From Pseudomonas marginalis (GTDB lineage: Bacteria; Pseudomonadota; Gammaproteobacteria; Pseudomonadales; Pseudomonadaceae): DNA of 64,000 nt. Position numbers and translations under genes: made by a program. Shown here piece by piece: positions 8,591 through 16,708 of the stretch; position 1 is the first letter of the stretch, and every line of letters begins with the position of its first letter. The notes beneath the pieces were generated by a model. The model was not told the DNA's origin and ran no database searches. It worked only from the letters and a program-made list of their open reading frames with translations. The stretch covers positions 806,001 to 870,000 of the forward strand of contig NZ_FNSU01000003.1 of NCBI RefSeq assembly GCF_900105325.1. The letters are read 5' to 3'.

Positions 8591-9883
8591 CTAGCTGTCC
8601 ATCATGTCGGCCGCTTGCTGGGTCGCCTGGCTGGTGCGGGTCGCCAGCTTGCGAACTTCATCGGCGACCACCGCGAACCCGCGTCCGGCTTCGCCAGCGC
8701 GGGCGGCTTCAATGGCGGCGTTCAAGGCCAACAGGTTAGTCTGGCTGGCGATGCCCTGGATGGTGGCGACAATGTGCGTCAGCTTGCGCAGGGTCTCCTG
8801 CATTACTCGGTGCTGGTGTTCCTGAGCCTCACGCATGCTGTTTTCTTCATGGTGGGCATGGATATCGGTGATGGCGCCCACCACTCTTTGCGGGGAACCG
8901 TCCTCTGCGCGTCGCGTTTGCCCACGGCCGCGAAACCAGCGGTAATTGCCACTGCTGTGCTTGAGCCGATAATCGACATCAAAGGGTGTTTTTCCGCTGC
9001 GGTCTTCGACGTGGGCGACAAACGCCGCGATTGCCCGTGCGCTGTCGTCTGGATGCAAGCGTGAGGTCCAGCTTTCCAATGTGTTGGGAAATTCCTCAAC
9101 CGTGGTGTACCCCAGCAGTCGCCGCATTTGCGAAGACCACCAGATGGTGTTGTTCGGGTTCGCCGGATCACCCGCCACCACCTCTATGTCCCAGAGCCCG
9201 TCATGGAGCATTTCACGGGAAATCTCGAAGCGTGTGGCCGCCAGTTCGAGTGACTCTTCGTGCAGGCGCTGTTCATGAATGTCACGCAGGCTTCCGCCGA
9301 TGGCGACCGGTACGCCTTGCGCATCCCGGCGCGCCACACCGCTGATCCTGCGCCAACGATAGTCACCGTCTGATGCAAGGGCCATGCGTACGTCCAGCGC
9401 AAAGGGCGTTCGCCCGCTGCGATCACTCAGGTGCCGGGCCAGCGCGTCGAGAAGGCGTTGCCGGTCCGTCGCGTGCAGGTGCTCGTTCCAGCGGCCAAGT
9501 TGATCAATACCTTGGGTCGGGATCGACGCGGACCCTGTCCACCTCATGGCCCACTCCGGTGCGGGTGCAGCAACACCTGCCGGTTGCAGTTCCCAAAACA
9601 GGTCACCTGCGCCTTGAGCGATAAGTGCCCAGCGCGCCTCCTGCTCCTGTAAAAGCGCGTCGCGGCGGGCCAGGTGCTCGGCCAGTTGGGTGGCTTCCAA
9701 TGCCAGCGCGTGTGTCTGTGCTTTTAGGGCTCGCCGCTCTTGCAGCAATGTCTCTACGCCCGCCAGGATGCGACGCAATAACGGGTTGCTCGACGACAGC
9801 GGTGTACTCGCCTGGTCAGGCTCATCCAGTCTGTCGGCAAGCGGAGCCAATACCCAGCGGCTGGTTCGGCTGAAAAAGAGCAT
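8591..9883 (-). CDS. Soluble PAS-PAS chemoreceptor with minimal signalling tip
   Basis: A 430-residue protein without membrane helices. A coiled-coil leader (about 35-75) is followed by three PAS-like stretches: a degenerate first one (ALIAQGAGDLFWELQ, about 85), then two with PAC motifs (RWRRISGVARRDAQG and YRWFRGRGQTRRAEDG). It ends with a very short receptor tip, IASQTNLLALNAAIEAARAG to the stop, about 65 residues. The methylation helices and most of the coiled coil are missing, as in McpS-type soluble receptors of P. aeruginosa. It lies 19 bases after the nitrile hydratase activator and 71 before acsA, so it is probably co-transcribed with the aldoxime-nitrile genes. It may report redox or pathway state to CheA arrays. 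Confidence 0.88.
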   Translation of the reverse strand: MLFFSRTSRWVLAPLADRLDEPDQASTPLSSSNPLLRRILAGVETLLQERRALKAQTHALALEATQLAEHLARRDALLQEQEARWALIAQGAGDLFWELQPAGVAAPAPEWAMRWTGSASIPTQGIDQLGRWNEHLHATDRQRLLDALARHLSDRSGRTPFALDVRMALASDGDYRWRRISGVARRDAQGVPVAIGGSLRDIHEQRLHEESLELAATRFEISREMLHDGLWDIEVVAGDPANPNNTIWWSSQMRRLLGYTTVEEFPNTLESWTSRLHPDDSARAIAAFVAHVEDRSGKTPFDVDYRLKHSSGNYRWFRGRGQTRRAEDGSPQRVVGAITDIHAHHEENSMREAQEHQHRVMQETLRKLTHIVATIQGIASQTNLLALNAAIEAARAGEAGRGFAVVADEVRKLATRTSQATQQAADMMDS

Positions 9884-9902
9884 GGGGCACCTCTATCTCG
9901 GA

Positions 9903-11162
9903 TCAAATGGGGTCAATCGCCATGGGCTGTGTGGGTATGCGGACAAGGGCCTGTTGGTCAAAGGCTGTCGCCCCTGGCAGCGCTTGCCAGGCCAGTGGGC
10001 CGGCGGCGATTTCCGGCGCGCTCAGCAGGCAGTGGTCGAGCTCGCGCTGTAACGCGTCGGTGTCGAGTCCCTGGCCGATAAACACCAACTCCTGCCGGCA
10101 GTCGCCGACCACGCTGTCCCATTTGGCCCTGATGCCCCGCAGCCGGTATTCGTCCCGGGGCCATTGCGACGGCTCGATGAAGTTCCACCAGCGCCCGACA
10201 TAGTCCCACTGGAACCGCTTGCCGCTTTGCACCAGCAGGCCGGTTTCCAGGTGGCGGCTGGCGAGCCAGAAGTAACCTTTGCTGCGCAGCAACCGCCCGT
10301 TGCACCAGGGCTGCTGGAGAAAGTCGAGCAACCGTTGCGGGTGGAAAGGCGCGCGCTCACGGTACACCCAGGACGTCACGCCATAGGTGTCCGATTCGGA
10401 CAACGGCGCGTCGGTCGCTTCCATTTTCCGCATCCAGCCCGGCGACGCCGCGAGGCTGGGTAAATCAAACAGATGGGTGCCGAGGAGGCTGGCTGATGGG
10501 ATGTTACCGTGGGCCATCGGCATGATCCGCGCCGTCGGGTTAAGCCCTGTGAGGATCGCCTGCACGGCCTGGTACTGCGCGGCATCGATGAGGTCCAGCT
10601 TGTTGACGAGAATGACGTTGGCGTACTCCACCTGTTCGATCAGCAGATCGGCCAGGTGGCGCTTGGGTGCGTCTGGCGTGGCGTCGTCGCGATCAACGGT
10701 GTCCGGCGATTCGAGCAGTTCCTGGAAGCGACTGCCATCGACCACCGTCACCAAGGTGTCCAGGCGCGCCAGTTCGCTGAGGCCGAAGCCATCAGCGTCA
10801 AGGAAGGCGAACGTCTCCGCGACCGGCATCGGCTCGGAGATCCCCGTGGATTCAATCAGCAGGTAATCGAAACGCTGTTGGCGTGCGAGCATACTGATCT
10901 GCTCGAGCAAATCGGCGCGCAGGGTGCAGCAGATACAACCGTTGCTCATCTCGATCAACTCATCGCGACCACGGTGCAGCGCGACATCGCGCTGCACCTC
11001 TTCGGCATCGATATTGACTTCGCTCATGTCATTGACGATGACGGCCACGCGCAGGCCTTCGCGATTGCGCAGGATGTGGTTGAGCAGGGTGGTTTTGCCG
11101 GCGCCGAGGAAGCCCGAAAGGACCGTCACCGGCAGTCGGCTTGCCTGGGCGCCGTCTGTCAT
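9903..11162 (-). CDS. Nitrile hydratase activator, COG0523 GTPase (P47K)
   Basis: A 419-residue G3E-family GTPase that assists iron insertion and maturation of Fe-type nitrile hydratase. The P-loop GFLGAGKTTLLNHIL is at about 19-33, the metal-binding CxCC in MSNGCICCTLRADL at about 75, the Walker B/ESTG region YLLIESTGISEP at about 100, and the guanine motif VNKLD at about 185. The C-terminal CobW-type domain has WVYRERAPFHP. Its ATG overlaps the stop of the beta subunit by four bases (ATGA), showing tight coupling with the enzyme it activates. The same gene order is known for Pseudomonas and Rhodococcus Fe-type systems. Confidence 0.93.
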   Translation of the reverse strand: MTDGAQASRLPVTVLSGFLGAGKTTLLNHILRNREGLRVAVIVNDMSEVNIDAEEVQRDVALHRGRDELIEMSNGCICCTLRADLLEQISMLARQQRFDYLLIESTGISEPMPVAETFAFLDADGFGLSELARLDTLVTVVDGSRFQELLESPDTVDRDDATPDAPKRHLADLLIEQVEYANVILVNKLDLIDAAQYQAVQAILTGLNPTARIMPMAHGNIPSASLLGTHLFDLPSLAASPGWMRKMEATDAPLSESDTYGVTSWVYRERAPFHPQRLLDFLQQPWCNGRLLRSKGYFWLASRHLETGLLVQSGKRFQWDYVGRWWNFIEPSQWPRDEYRLRGIRAKWDSVVGDCRQELVFIGQGLDTDALQRELDHCLLSAPEIAAGPLAWQALPGATAFDQQALVRIPTQPMAIDPI

Positions 11163-11821
11163 GGGTTCACCGCGTGCGCGCCGGCGGCCTTGTCCAGGTA
11201 GCTTTCGAACAGGTCGACCACCACAAAACCCTCATCGGCCGCATCCCCCCACAGGTCTTTCACGGAAAACTCGACGTGGTAGGTGGGTTGATGGGCGGCG
11301 CTTACATCGCCATGCCCAATCGCGTCGGGGAACGGCCATTTCTCTGACGTGCGGTGCAGGACCACGCCTTCCTTGCCGCGCACGTAGGCGGGCATGCGGA
11401 TGTGCCCAGCCACATATTCGTCTCGCACCACCACCCGATCCCCCACCTCGAAGGGCGGCCGCCCCGTGATCGCCGGGCGGCCCTCGGCATGGGCGGGATT
11501 CGCCAGCTTGAAGTGGGAGCCCAAGGCCTGATCAAGCTCCGCCTGGGTGATCACGCCGGTTTCGACCAGCAGGGTGGCGGTCGCGATGACGTAGCGTTCG
11601 TAGTACTGGGTGCCGACATGCTGGCGCACATCCAGGCGTTCGACGGCGTGACGCACTTCGTCCACGCTGAACTTTTTCAAGTGGTCGGCACCGATGAACA
11701 TCAAGCTGTAGGCCAGATGCTCCCAGTCCTGCTTGAACACCTGTTTGTAGCTCAGGCTGTTGATGGTGTGAGGGACTTTTCCAAAGCCTTGGAAACCGCC
11801 GAGATCGTGAAAGCCATCCAT
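11159..11821 (-). CDS. nhaB: Nitrile hydratase beta subunit
   Basis: A 220-residue beta subunit beginning MDGFHDLGGFQGFG, the highly conserved family N-terminus. The ATG at 11821 with GGAG upstream is preferred over a TTG two codons earlier. The middle has the helix with QDWEHLAY, and the C-terminal SH3-like barrel has GDRVVVRDEYVAGHIRMP and YVRGKEGVVL. The beta subunit contributes arginines that hold the oxidised cysteines of the alpha subunit. The gene follows nhaA by 40 bases and overlaps the activator. The order alpha-beta-activator is typical of Fe-type nitrile hydratases. Confidence 0.96.
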   Translation of the reverse strand: MDGFHDLGGFQGFGKVPHTINSLSYKQVFKQDWEHLAYSLMFIGADHLKKFSVDEVRHAVERLDVRQHVGTQYYERYVIATATLLVETGVITQAELDQALGSHFKLANPAHAEGRPAITGRPPFEVGDRVVVRDEYVAGHIRMPAYVRGKEGVVLHRTSEKWPFPDAIGHGDVSAAHQPTYHVEFSVKDLWGDAADEGFVVVDLFESYLDKAAGAHAVNP

Positions 11822-11861
11822 AATCAAAACTCCGGGAGTGAACGATGATGAGGTGTTGTTT

Positions 11862-12446
11862 TCAGCCCACGCGGGGCAGGGCGACGCCGATCAGCACGTC
11901 TTTGGTCACCAGCGCTTGAAGCTGCTCTTCGCTCATGTGTTCTGAGCCTTCCGGCCTGACCGGCAGCACCAGGTAGCGGCTTTCGGCGCTGGTATCCCAG
12001 ACCTTGACCACCATGTCCCGGGGCAACTCCGTCCCCAGCTCGCGCAGTACCGTGCGCCCCTCCCGGACCAGGCGTGCGCGGAACTCGAAACCCTTGTACC
12101 ACTCCGGCGGCAGGCCGAGGACCGGCCAGTTGGTGCAGGAGCACAGGCTGCAGACGATCACGTTCTTCAGCGTCGGCGTATCCTCCAGGGCGACGATGTA
12201 TTCGCCCTGGGGGCCGGTGTAGCCGAACTGGGCGCAGGCCGCGGTGCCGTCCTTGAGCAACAGTGCCCGGAACTGCGGATCGACCCATGCCTTGGCCACC
12301 ACACGGGCGCCGTTCTCGGGGCTCCAGCCGTGCTCCATCAATTGCGTGAGCTGCTCGACATAGCCCTCCGGGATGAGTTCCTTGCTCTTGAGGACTTGAA
12401 ACAATGCCCAGGCTCTTTCGCCGGGCGTTGAAGTCGCTGTATTCAT
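11862..12446 (-). CDS. nhaA: Iron-type nitrile hydratase alpha subunit
   Basis: A 194-residue alpha subunit that hydrates nitriles to amides. The metal claw is VCSLCSCT with Cys99, Cys102 and Cys104. Ser after the first Cys and Thr after the last mark the non-heme iron type, whereas cobalt enzymes usually have CTLCSCY. ATG 12446 is chosen because AGGAG lies seven bases upstream and homology to family members starts at about STPGERAWALF. GPQGEYIVALEDT and WYKGFEFRARLVREGR are conserved. It follows the amidase gene after 84 bases that contain a strong perfect hairpin. Confidence 0.97.
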   Translation of the reverse strand: MNTATSTPGERAWALFQVLKSKELIPEGYVEQLTQLMEHGWSPENGARVVAKAWVDPQFRALLLKDGTAACAQFGYTGPQGEYIVALEDTPTLKNVIVCSLCSCTNWPVLGLPPEWYKGFEFRARLVREGRTVLRELGTELPRDMVVKVWDTSAESRYLVLPVRPEGSEHMSEEQLQALVTKDVLIGVALPRVG

Positions 12447-12501
12447 GGGGTCACTCCTATCAGTCAACACGGTGGTAAAGTCATTGGATTTCTTATTGTT
12501 C

Positions 12502-12524
12502 TACGGGCGCCGGCGGCGCCCGTA
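12502..12524. other. Perfect intercistronic hairpin between amidase and nitrile hydratase genes
   Basis: Arms TACGGGCGCCG and CGGCGCCCGTA are exact inverted repeats of 11 bases separated by a single G. No T-run follows on either strand, so it is not a textbook intrinsic terminator. As part of the minus-strand mRNA it lies 7 bases after the amidase stop and about 56 before the nhaA start. It could adjust the relative yield of amidase and nitrile hydratase or protect processed mRNA ends. Confidence 0.75.
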
Positions 12525-12530
12525 GACGGC

Positions 12531-14045
12531 TCAGAGCGTGCGCCAGTCCACGGATGCTTCAAACGCCGCCGCAGCCTGGTAAAGGGTGCCTTCGGCATAG
12601 TGTTTGGCGACCAGCATCAGCCCGACGGGCAGGCCGTCTACCCGCCCGCACGGAATCGACAGGGCGGGATGCCCGGTGATGTCCTGTGGCGCGGTGTTGC
12701 CGATCATTTCCAGCGCGCGCGCCACGTACTCAGTGATCGAGCAATCCGCCGGTGGGTGAGGTTGGGCAATGATCGGCGTGGTCGGCATCACCAGCAGGTC
12801 GTAGGTCTGCAGCGCCTTGTCATAGCCCTGCCGGGCGAAGCGCGCGAGGTTTTGCGCCTTGGCGTAATAACGTCCGTTGTAGTGGTTCAGCCCGTATTGG
12901 CCGACGAACATGCACAGCTTGAGCGACGCGGACAATTGGTCGGCCTGCTCGCGCCAGCCGACCTGTTTGTCCAGCAGGCCGACATCGTAGAGGCCTTTCC
13001 AGTTAAAGCCCGCGCCGTTGCCATGCATCATCTGCATGGTCAAGCCTTCGCAGCCGATGGGGTGCCACAACGAGCCCGCCAGGTTGTGCTCGGGAACGGA
13101 CACCGCCTCGACCTGTGCGCCCAACGCCTCGAGACGGGCGATGGCGTCACGCACTTTCTCGGCGACGCGAGGGTCCTGGTTGGCCAGTGCGAAGCCCTCT
13201 TGCAACACACCGATTTTGAGCCCGCGCACGCCCCTCGACAGGTAGCTGTGATAGTCGTCGACTTGCGGCGCAGCCTGGCGCGGGTCAAGCCCATCCGCGC
13301 CGGCCATGGCTTGCAGCATCAGCGCGTTGTCGCGCACGTTGGCGGTAATGGGGCCGACATGATCGATCGTGGCTTCAATCGCCATGACCCCGGAGTAGGG
13401 CACCAGGCCGTGGGTCGGCTTCATGCCGTAGGTGCCGCAGAAGGACGACGGGATTCGGATGGACCCGCCTTGATCACCGCCAACGGCCATGTCCACCTCT
13501 CCGGCCGCGACCAACGCCGCACTGCCCGAGGAAGATCCACCGGCGGCGTAACCGTGACGATGGGGGTTGTGCACGGGGGCAGGGTCTGAGGTGTGACTGC
13601 CGCCGGACAAACAGTAATGCTCACAGGTGGCCTTGCCCAGGATCGTTGCCCCGGCATCCAGCAGGCGCGTGACCACGGTGGCGTCGAATGACGGTACGAA
13701 ACCGGCCAGCGGCGCAGCGCCATTCATCAGCGGCACGCCTGCCAGGGCGATGTTGTCTTTCAGCGCGACGGTTTTTCCGGCCAGCAGGCCCTCCCGGGCC
13801 CCGTTCACTTCAGCCCGGTAGTACCAGGCGTTCAACGGGTTTTCCTTGTCCGAGGGCCGATAGCCCGAACTGCGTTCGTAGCGTACGGGCGGAACGAAAT
13901 CAGGCAGCTCGTCGACCAGGTCGTAGGCATCGAAACTCGGTTGCATCAGGTCCAGGTACTGCGCAGCCTGCTCAGGTGTCAGCTGCATGTGCAACTGGGT
14001 GGCGAGGTCCTGCAGTTGATCAAGCGTGGGTCGAATAATGGCCAT
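12531..14045 (-). CDS. amiA: Amidase of the aldoxime-nitrile pathway (amidase-signature family)
   Basis: A 504-residue amidase-signature enzyme converting the amide product of nitrile hydratase to the acid and ammonia. The Ser-cisSer-Lys triad is at Lys96 (TVALKDN), Ser171 (AAGGSSSGSA) and Ser195 (GGDQGGSIRIPSSF), exactly the numbering of the Rhodococcus nitrile-cluster amidase. ATG 14045 has AAGGAA upstream. The open frame extends 17 codons further, but homology starts at MAIIRP. A pair of candidate OxdR sites and a TAATTT -10-like hexamer lie about 110-165 bases upstream, so the amidase-hydratase block may have its own inducible promoter. Confidence 0.95.
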   Translation of the reverse strand: MAIIRPTLDQLQDLATQLHMQLTPEQAAQYLDLMQPSFDAYDLVDELPDFVPPVRYERSSGYRPSDKENPLNAWYYRAEVNGAREGLLAGKTVALKDNIALAGVPLMNGAAPLAGFVPSFDATVVTRLLDAGATILGKATCEHYCLSGGSHTSDPAPVHNPHRHGYAAGGSSSGSAALVAAGEVDMAVGGDQGGSIRIPSSFCGTYGMKPTHGLVPYSGVMAIEATIDHVGPITANVRDNALMLQAMAGADGLDPRQAAPQVDDYHSYLSRGVRGLKIGVLQEGFALANQDPRVAEKVRDAIARLEALGAQVEAVSVPEHNLAGSLWHPIGCEGLTMQMMHGNGAGFNWKGLYDVGLLDKQVGWREQADQLSASLKLCMFVGQYGLNHYNGRYYAKAQNLARFARQGYDKALQTYDLLVMPTTPIIAQPHPPADCSITEYVARALEMIGNTAPQDITGHPALSIPCGRVDGLPVGLMLVAKHYAEGTLYQAAAAFEASVDWRTL

Positions 14046-14173
14046 GATTTTCCTTGATTTCATCGATGATCGGCGGGAAGACTTGAGGCTGTTCAAACAC
14101 TTCCAGCACTTTCGGGGTCGGATCGTTCCGGGTCGTAATGGAGAACAAATTAGGCCTCTTTTGCCACTGCGGC

Positions 14174-14210
14174 TTGGTTGAACAGGACACTCGCTTGGCT
14201 GAACAGGACA
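14174..14210. promoter_or_regulatory. Pair of 16-bp direct repeats, candidate OxdR operator in front of amiA
   Basis: TTGGTTGAACAGGACA at 14174-14189 and TTGGCTGAACAGGACA at 14195-14210 differ at one base and are spaced 21 bp start to start, two helical turns. AraC/XylS activators commonly bind such tandem half-sites. The same repeat, less perfect but with the same 21-bp spacing and orientation, occurs upstream of oxdA (15468-15504). Reading toward amiA, a TAATTT hexamer begins about 21 bases past the pair. The rest of the 277-base gap between oxdA and amiA shows no gene. Confidence 0.65.
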
Positions 14211-14322
14211 GCTCAGCCCGGTGCCACTTCATGGTCAGATGCCTGTCAAAAAGTGGCCCCGACCCCATGCGCTAGAGATGAGGGCCAAAAAATAATCGGG
14301 CCGAATGGGGCGGTGCCGGGTG

Positions 14323-15381
14323 TCAGCTTTGCGCGACACCTGCATCACGCAACATGCCGGTCTGCGGGTGGCAGTTGATGTACTCGAACAGCTGGCTCCT
14401 GGCGTCCGAGACCGACACTTCGTGGTACAGCCGCAACTTCACCAGGCCGGCCGCCACGCGGAAGAAGGTGACAAAGATGCGCAGGTGGGTGGGATGGGAT
14501 TCCGCCCAGCGTTCCAGTTTCTCGACCGAGCGCCAGTGGCCGATGTTGTAGCTCATGTCGAGGAAGTTGCCGTCGAGGTCGATATTGCGCACGAATCGAT
14601 TGCTGTAGCAGCCCAGGGGGGCTCCGTTATCGCGCAGGAAATCCATGCCGTCCTGCAATGTCGGCAAGATTTCGTCGAGGTACAGTGAACGCTCGTCAGC
14701 CTCGGCGTCAGCCCAATCCTGGCCGGAGCGAATCAGCGCGATGTTGTCATGGCCCATGACGATGACACGGCCACCTTTGGCCGGGTCTCCCTGCACCACC
14801 TTCAGTTCGCCCGTGGGGCTCATCCAGTCGGTCTGGGACGCCGGGAAACGATCGCGCATCGAGCCCCAGTAACCGTGCTCTTCGATCTCGCCGCTGGTGG
14901 TGTCCATGATCGCGCCCACCCCCGGCAACTGCGTCTGGAACGCATAGAGGGTTTCGAACTGCTCGGCACGCGGCGCGGTGATTTCGCGAAAATAACCCAG
15001 GCCGTCGTTCAGGCGATCCGGCGATGCCCACCAGTCATTGACGGGCGGTGATCGCAACCAGCGGCAATAGGCCGCCGCATCCTTCCAGTAGCCGACGATC
15101 ATCAGGTTGTCGTAGCCACTGTTGTCCGTGTGATGGGTCAAGTCGTGGGTCTGCGGGCCGTCGGGCAGGCTGAAGCTGCCGACGATGTCGCGCATGGCCT
15201 TAAGGGCACGCTCACGCTGCGCCTCACCGCGAAACTGCACGCCCAGGTAAGCCATCGCTACCTGCTTCAATTGTTCGCCAGCGCGGCCGACCCACATAGG
15301 GAAGGGCGGCTGGTAGTCCTCGGGCACCCGGCGGGACAACGTCCGTGGGCATCTAAGGTGTTTGTCGATCGCAGATTCCAT
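14323..15381 (-). CDS. oxdA: Heme-containing aldoxime dehydratase
   Basis: A 352-residue aldoxime dehydratase that removes water from an aldoxime to give a nitrile, using substrate bound directly to ferrous heme. Counting from ATG 15381 (AGGAG upstream), residues known to be essential in P. chlororaphis OxdA fall at the same positions: Arg178 (SMRDRFP), Ser219 (ALIRSGQ), the proximal heme ligand His299 (PTHLRIF) and catalytic His320 (RLYHEV). The start MESAIDKHLRCPRTLSRRVP is also near identical to that enzyme. Ten upstream in-frame codons have no support. First gene of the minus-strand aldoxime-nitrile set, divergent from its likely regulator. Confidence 0.97.
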   Translation of the reverse strand: MESAIDKHLRCPRTLSRRVPEDYQPPFPMWVGRAGEQLKQVAMAYLGVQFRGEAQRERALKAMRDIVGSFSLPDGPQTHDLTHHTDNSGYDNLMIVGYWKDAAAYCRWLRSPPVNDWWASPDRLNDGLGYFREITAPRAEQFETLYAFQTQLPGVGAIMDTTSGEIEEHGYWGSMRDRFPASQTDWMSPTGELKVVQGDPAKGGRVIVMGHDNIALIRSGQDWADAEADERSLYLDEILPTLQDGMDFLRDNGAPLGCYSNRFVRNIDLDGNFLDMSYNIGHWRSVEKLERWAESHPTHLRIFVTFFRVAAGLVKLRLYHEVSVSDARSQLFEYINCHPQTGMLRDAGVAQS

Positions 15382-15467
15382 GGGCGGCTCCTTGTTTTTT
15401 TCAGGTTCAGGCGTAGCGGGCTGGACAGGCTGTGAGGTCATAGTCAGGCAGGTACGAACCGCCTCGC

Positions 15468-15504
15468 TTTGTTCGCCAGGACAACCGTTTGGTTGGAAAA
15501 GACA
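15468..15504. promoter_or_regulatory. Direct-repeat pair, candidate OxdR operator in the oxdA/oxdR divergent promoter
   Basis: TTTGTTCGCCAGGACA (15468-15483) and TTGGTTGGAAAAGACA (15489-15504) match the amiA-side repeats TTGGTTGAACAGGACA at about 12 and 13 of 16 positions, with the same 21-bp period and orientation. Toward oxdA, a TATGAC hexamer starts about 25 bases beyond. The site lies in the 242-base region between oxdA and oxdR, about 90-120 bases upstream of the oxdA ATG. A short palindrome CAACCGTTTGGTTG (15482-15495) overlaps the second box. Confidence 0.6.
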
Positions 15505-15623
15505 GATGCCCGATGCCAGGGCTCAGGAGCGATATAAGGGGGCTGGGCGTGGTCTGAATTTTGCTTTCCAAGATCGACCGGCAGCGTGTCGCTGCTTCAA
15601 GTCGTTGCATTAAGGTGAGTGCC

Positions 15624-16559
15624 ATGGCTCAGAACAATCACTATTCCACCCTTGCCGTTTCGCAACCGCGTCGCTTCGATTACTGGAAAGAAGTGGTGTG
15701 TCGCCATTGTCTTATGGCTGACAGCAAACCCTCGACCCAGAGCGATTTCAACGGAACGCTCCAGGTCTCCGGCGTAGGGGCGTTGGATGTCTCCAGGCTG
15801 TCGTCCCCGCTGCACCATTGGGTCCGTTCCGAGCGGCATTTACGCAGTGGCCCCGCAGACGACCTATGGCTGGGCTTCACCCTCAATGGGTATGGCGAAC
15901 TTGAGCAAGAGGGGCGCAAGGCCACACTGGGTGCGGGTAATTTGTTCCTTTATGACGCAACCCGGCCGTTCCGATTCAGCCTGGGGGGGAGCGAAAACCA
16001 CTTGATGCGCATCCCTCGACAGTTGCTGACTGAGCGGTTGCCGCGTGTGGCGGAATGCACCGCAATGGTGCTGGATGACCGCCGCCCTGGCGTGGTGCCG
16101 CTGCGCGAGATGCTGCGCCAGATGGCGAACACTCCCGTGCTTCTGGAGGATGGAGGCATTTGCAATCGTTACTCCAACACGATAATCGACCTGCTCGTGA
16201 TCAGCCTGGAACTCCAGGACCTGAAGACGACCCATCAGGAGCTGGATCTTTATGCGCGGATAATGACCTACATCCAGCACCACCTGAGCGAGCGAGAACT
16301 GTCGATCGAACTGATCGCCCAAGCCCACCACGTGTCCACCCGCACGGTGACCCGTGCATTCGCCCGTCATCAGAAAAGCCCGGTCGCGGAGATCTGGAAA
16401 GAACGGCTGAATGCCAGTCGCGCGGCTATCGAGTGCGGCCAGGTGCGCAGCGTTTCCCAAGCCGCACTGGACTTCGGTTTTTCCGATTTCTCCCACTTCA
16501 GTCATGCTTTTCGCAAGGCGTTTGGGGTTGCGCCGCACACGCTCTTGACGCGCAACTGA
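15624..16559 (+). CDS. oxdR: AraC/XylS-type activator of the aldoxime-nitrile cluster
   Basis: A 311-residue regulator with an N-terminal AraC-binding-like sensory half (residues about 15-190, with LWLGFTLNGYGELEQEGR) and a C-terminal double helix-turn-helix (about 210-305: IELIAQAHHVSTRTVTRAF and VSQAALDFGFSDFSHFSHAF). ATG 15624 has AAGGTGAG five bases upstream; the frame extends further without support. It is divergent from oxdA. A regulator named OxdR of the same family and position controls oxdA in P. chlororaphis B23. The name here is by homology of context; the inducer would be an aldoxime. Confidence 0.88.
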   Translation: MAQNNHYSTLAVSQPRRFDYWKEVVCRHCLMADSKPSTQSDFNGTLQVSGVGALDVSRLSSPLHHWVRSERHLRSGPADDLWLGFTLNGYGELEQEGRKATLGAGNLFLYDATRPFRFSLGGSENHLMRIPRQLLTERLPRVAECTAMVLDDRRPGVVPLREMLRQMANTPVLLEDGGICNRYSNTIIDLLVISLELQDLKTTHQELDLYARIMTYIQHHLSERELSIELIAQAHHVSTRTVTRAFARHQKSPVAEIWKERLNASRAAIECGQVRSVSQAALDFGFSDFSHFSHAFRKAFGVAPHTLLTRN

Positions 16560-16708
16560 CGGGGCCCCAAAAAAAGGCGGGGGTTATTAGCGTCCTGCTC
16601 GATAAAATTGACGAGATAAAAGGGTTAAGTTGCTAGCGATCCCCCTGCCCACCTCACGGACTTGCCCCCCGTAGATACCGTCTTATCCAACCCCCATCAA
16701 GGCCCCCC

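Noticed and set aside
14020..14268. An 82-codon minus-strand ORF overlapping the amidase start.
   Set aside because: It overlaps the amidase ATG in another frame, covers the direct-repeat region, and has no recognisable protein or ribosome site.
14046..14322. Possible IS21-like end between oxdA and amiA, suggested by repeated TGAACAGGACA and a trailing CAAAAAGTGGCC stretch.
   Set aside because: The same repeat with the same 21-bp spacing occurs upstream of oxdA, so a shared regulator site explains it better. No transposase fragment is present.
16560..16600. GGGGCCCC followed by seven A after oxdR as an intrinsic terminator.
   Set aside because: The stem is only four base pairs with no loop, and the run after it is A on the plus strand, not T. 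It does not form a credible terminator.
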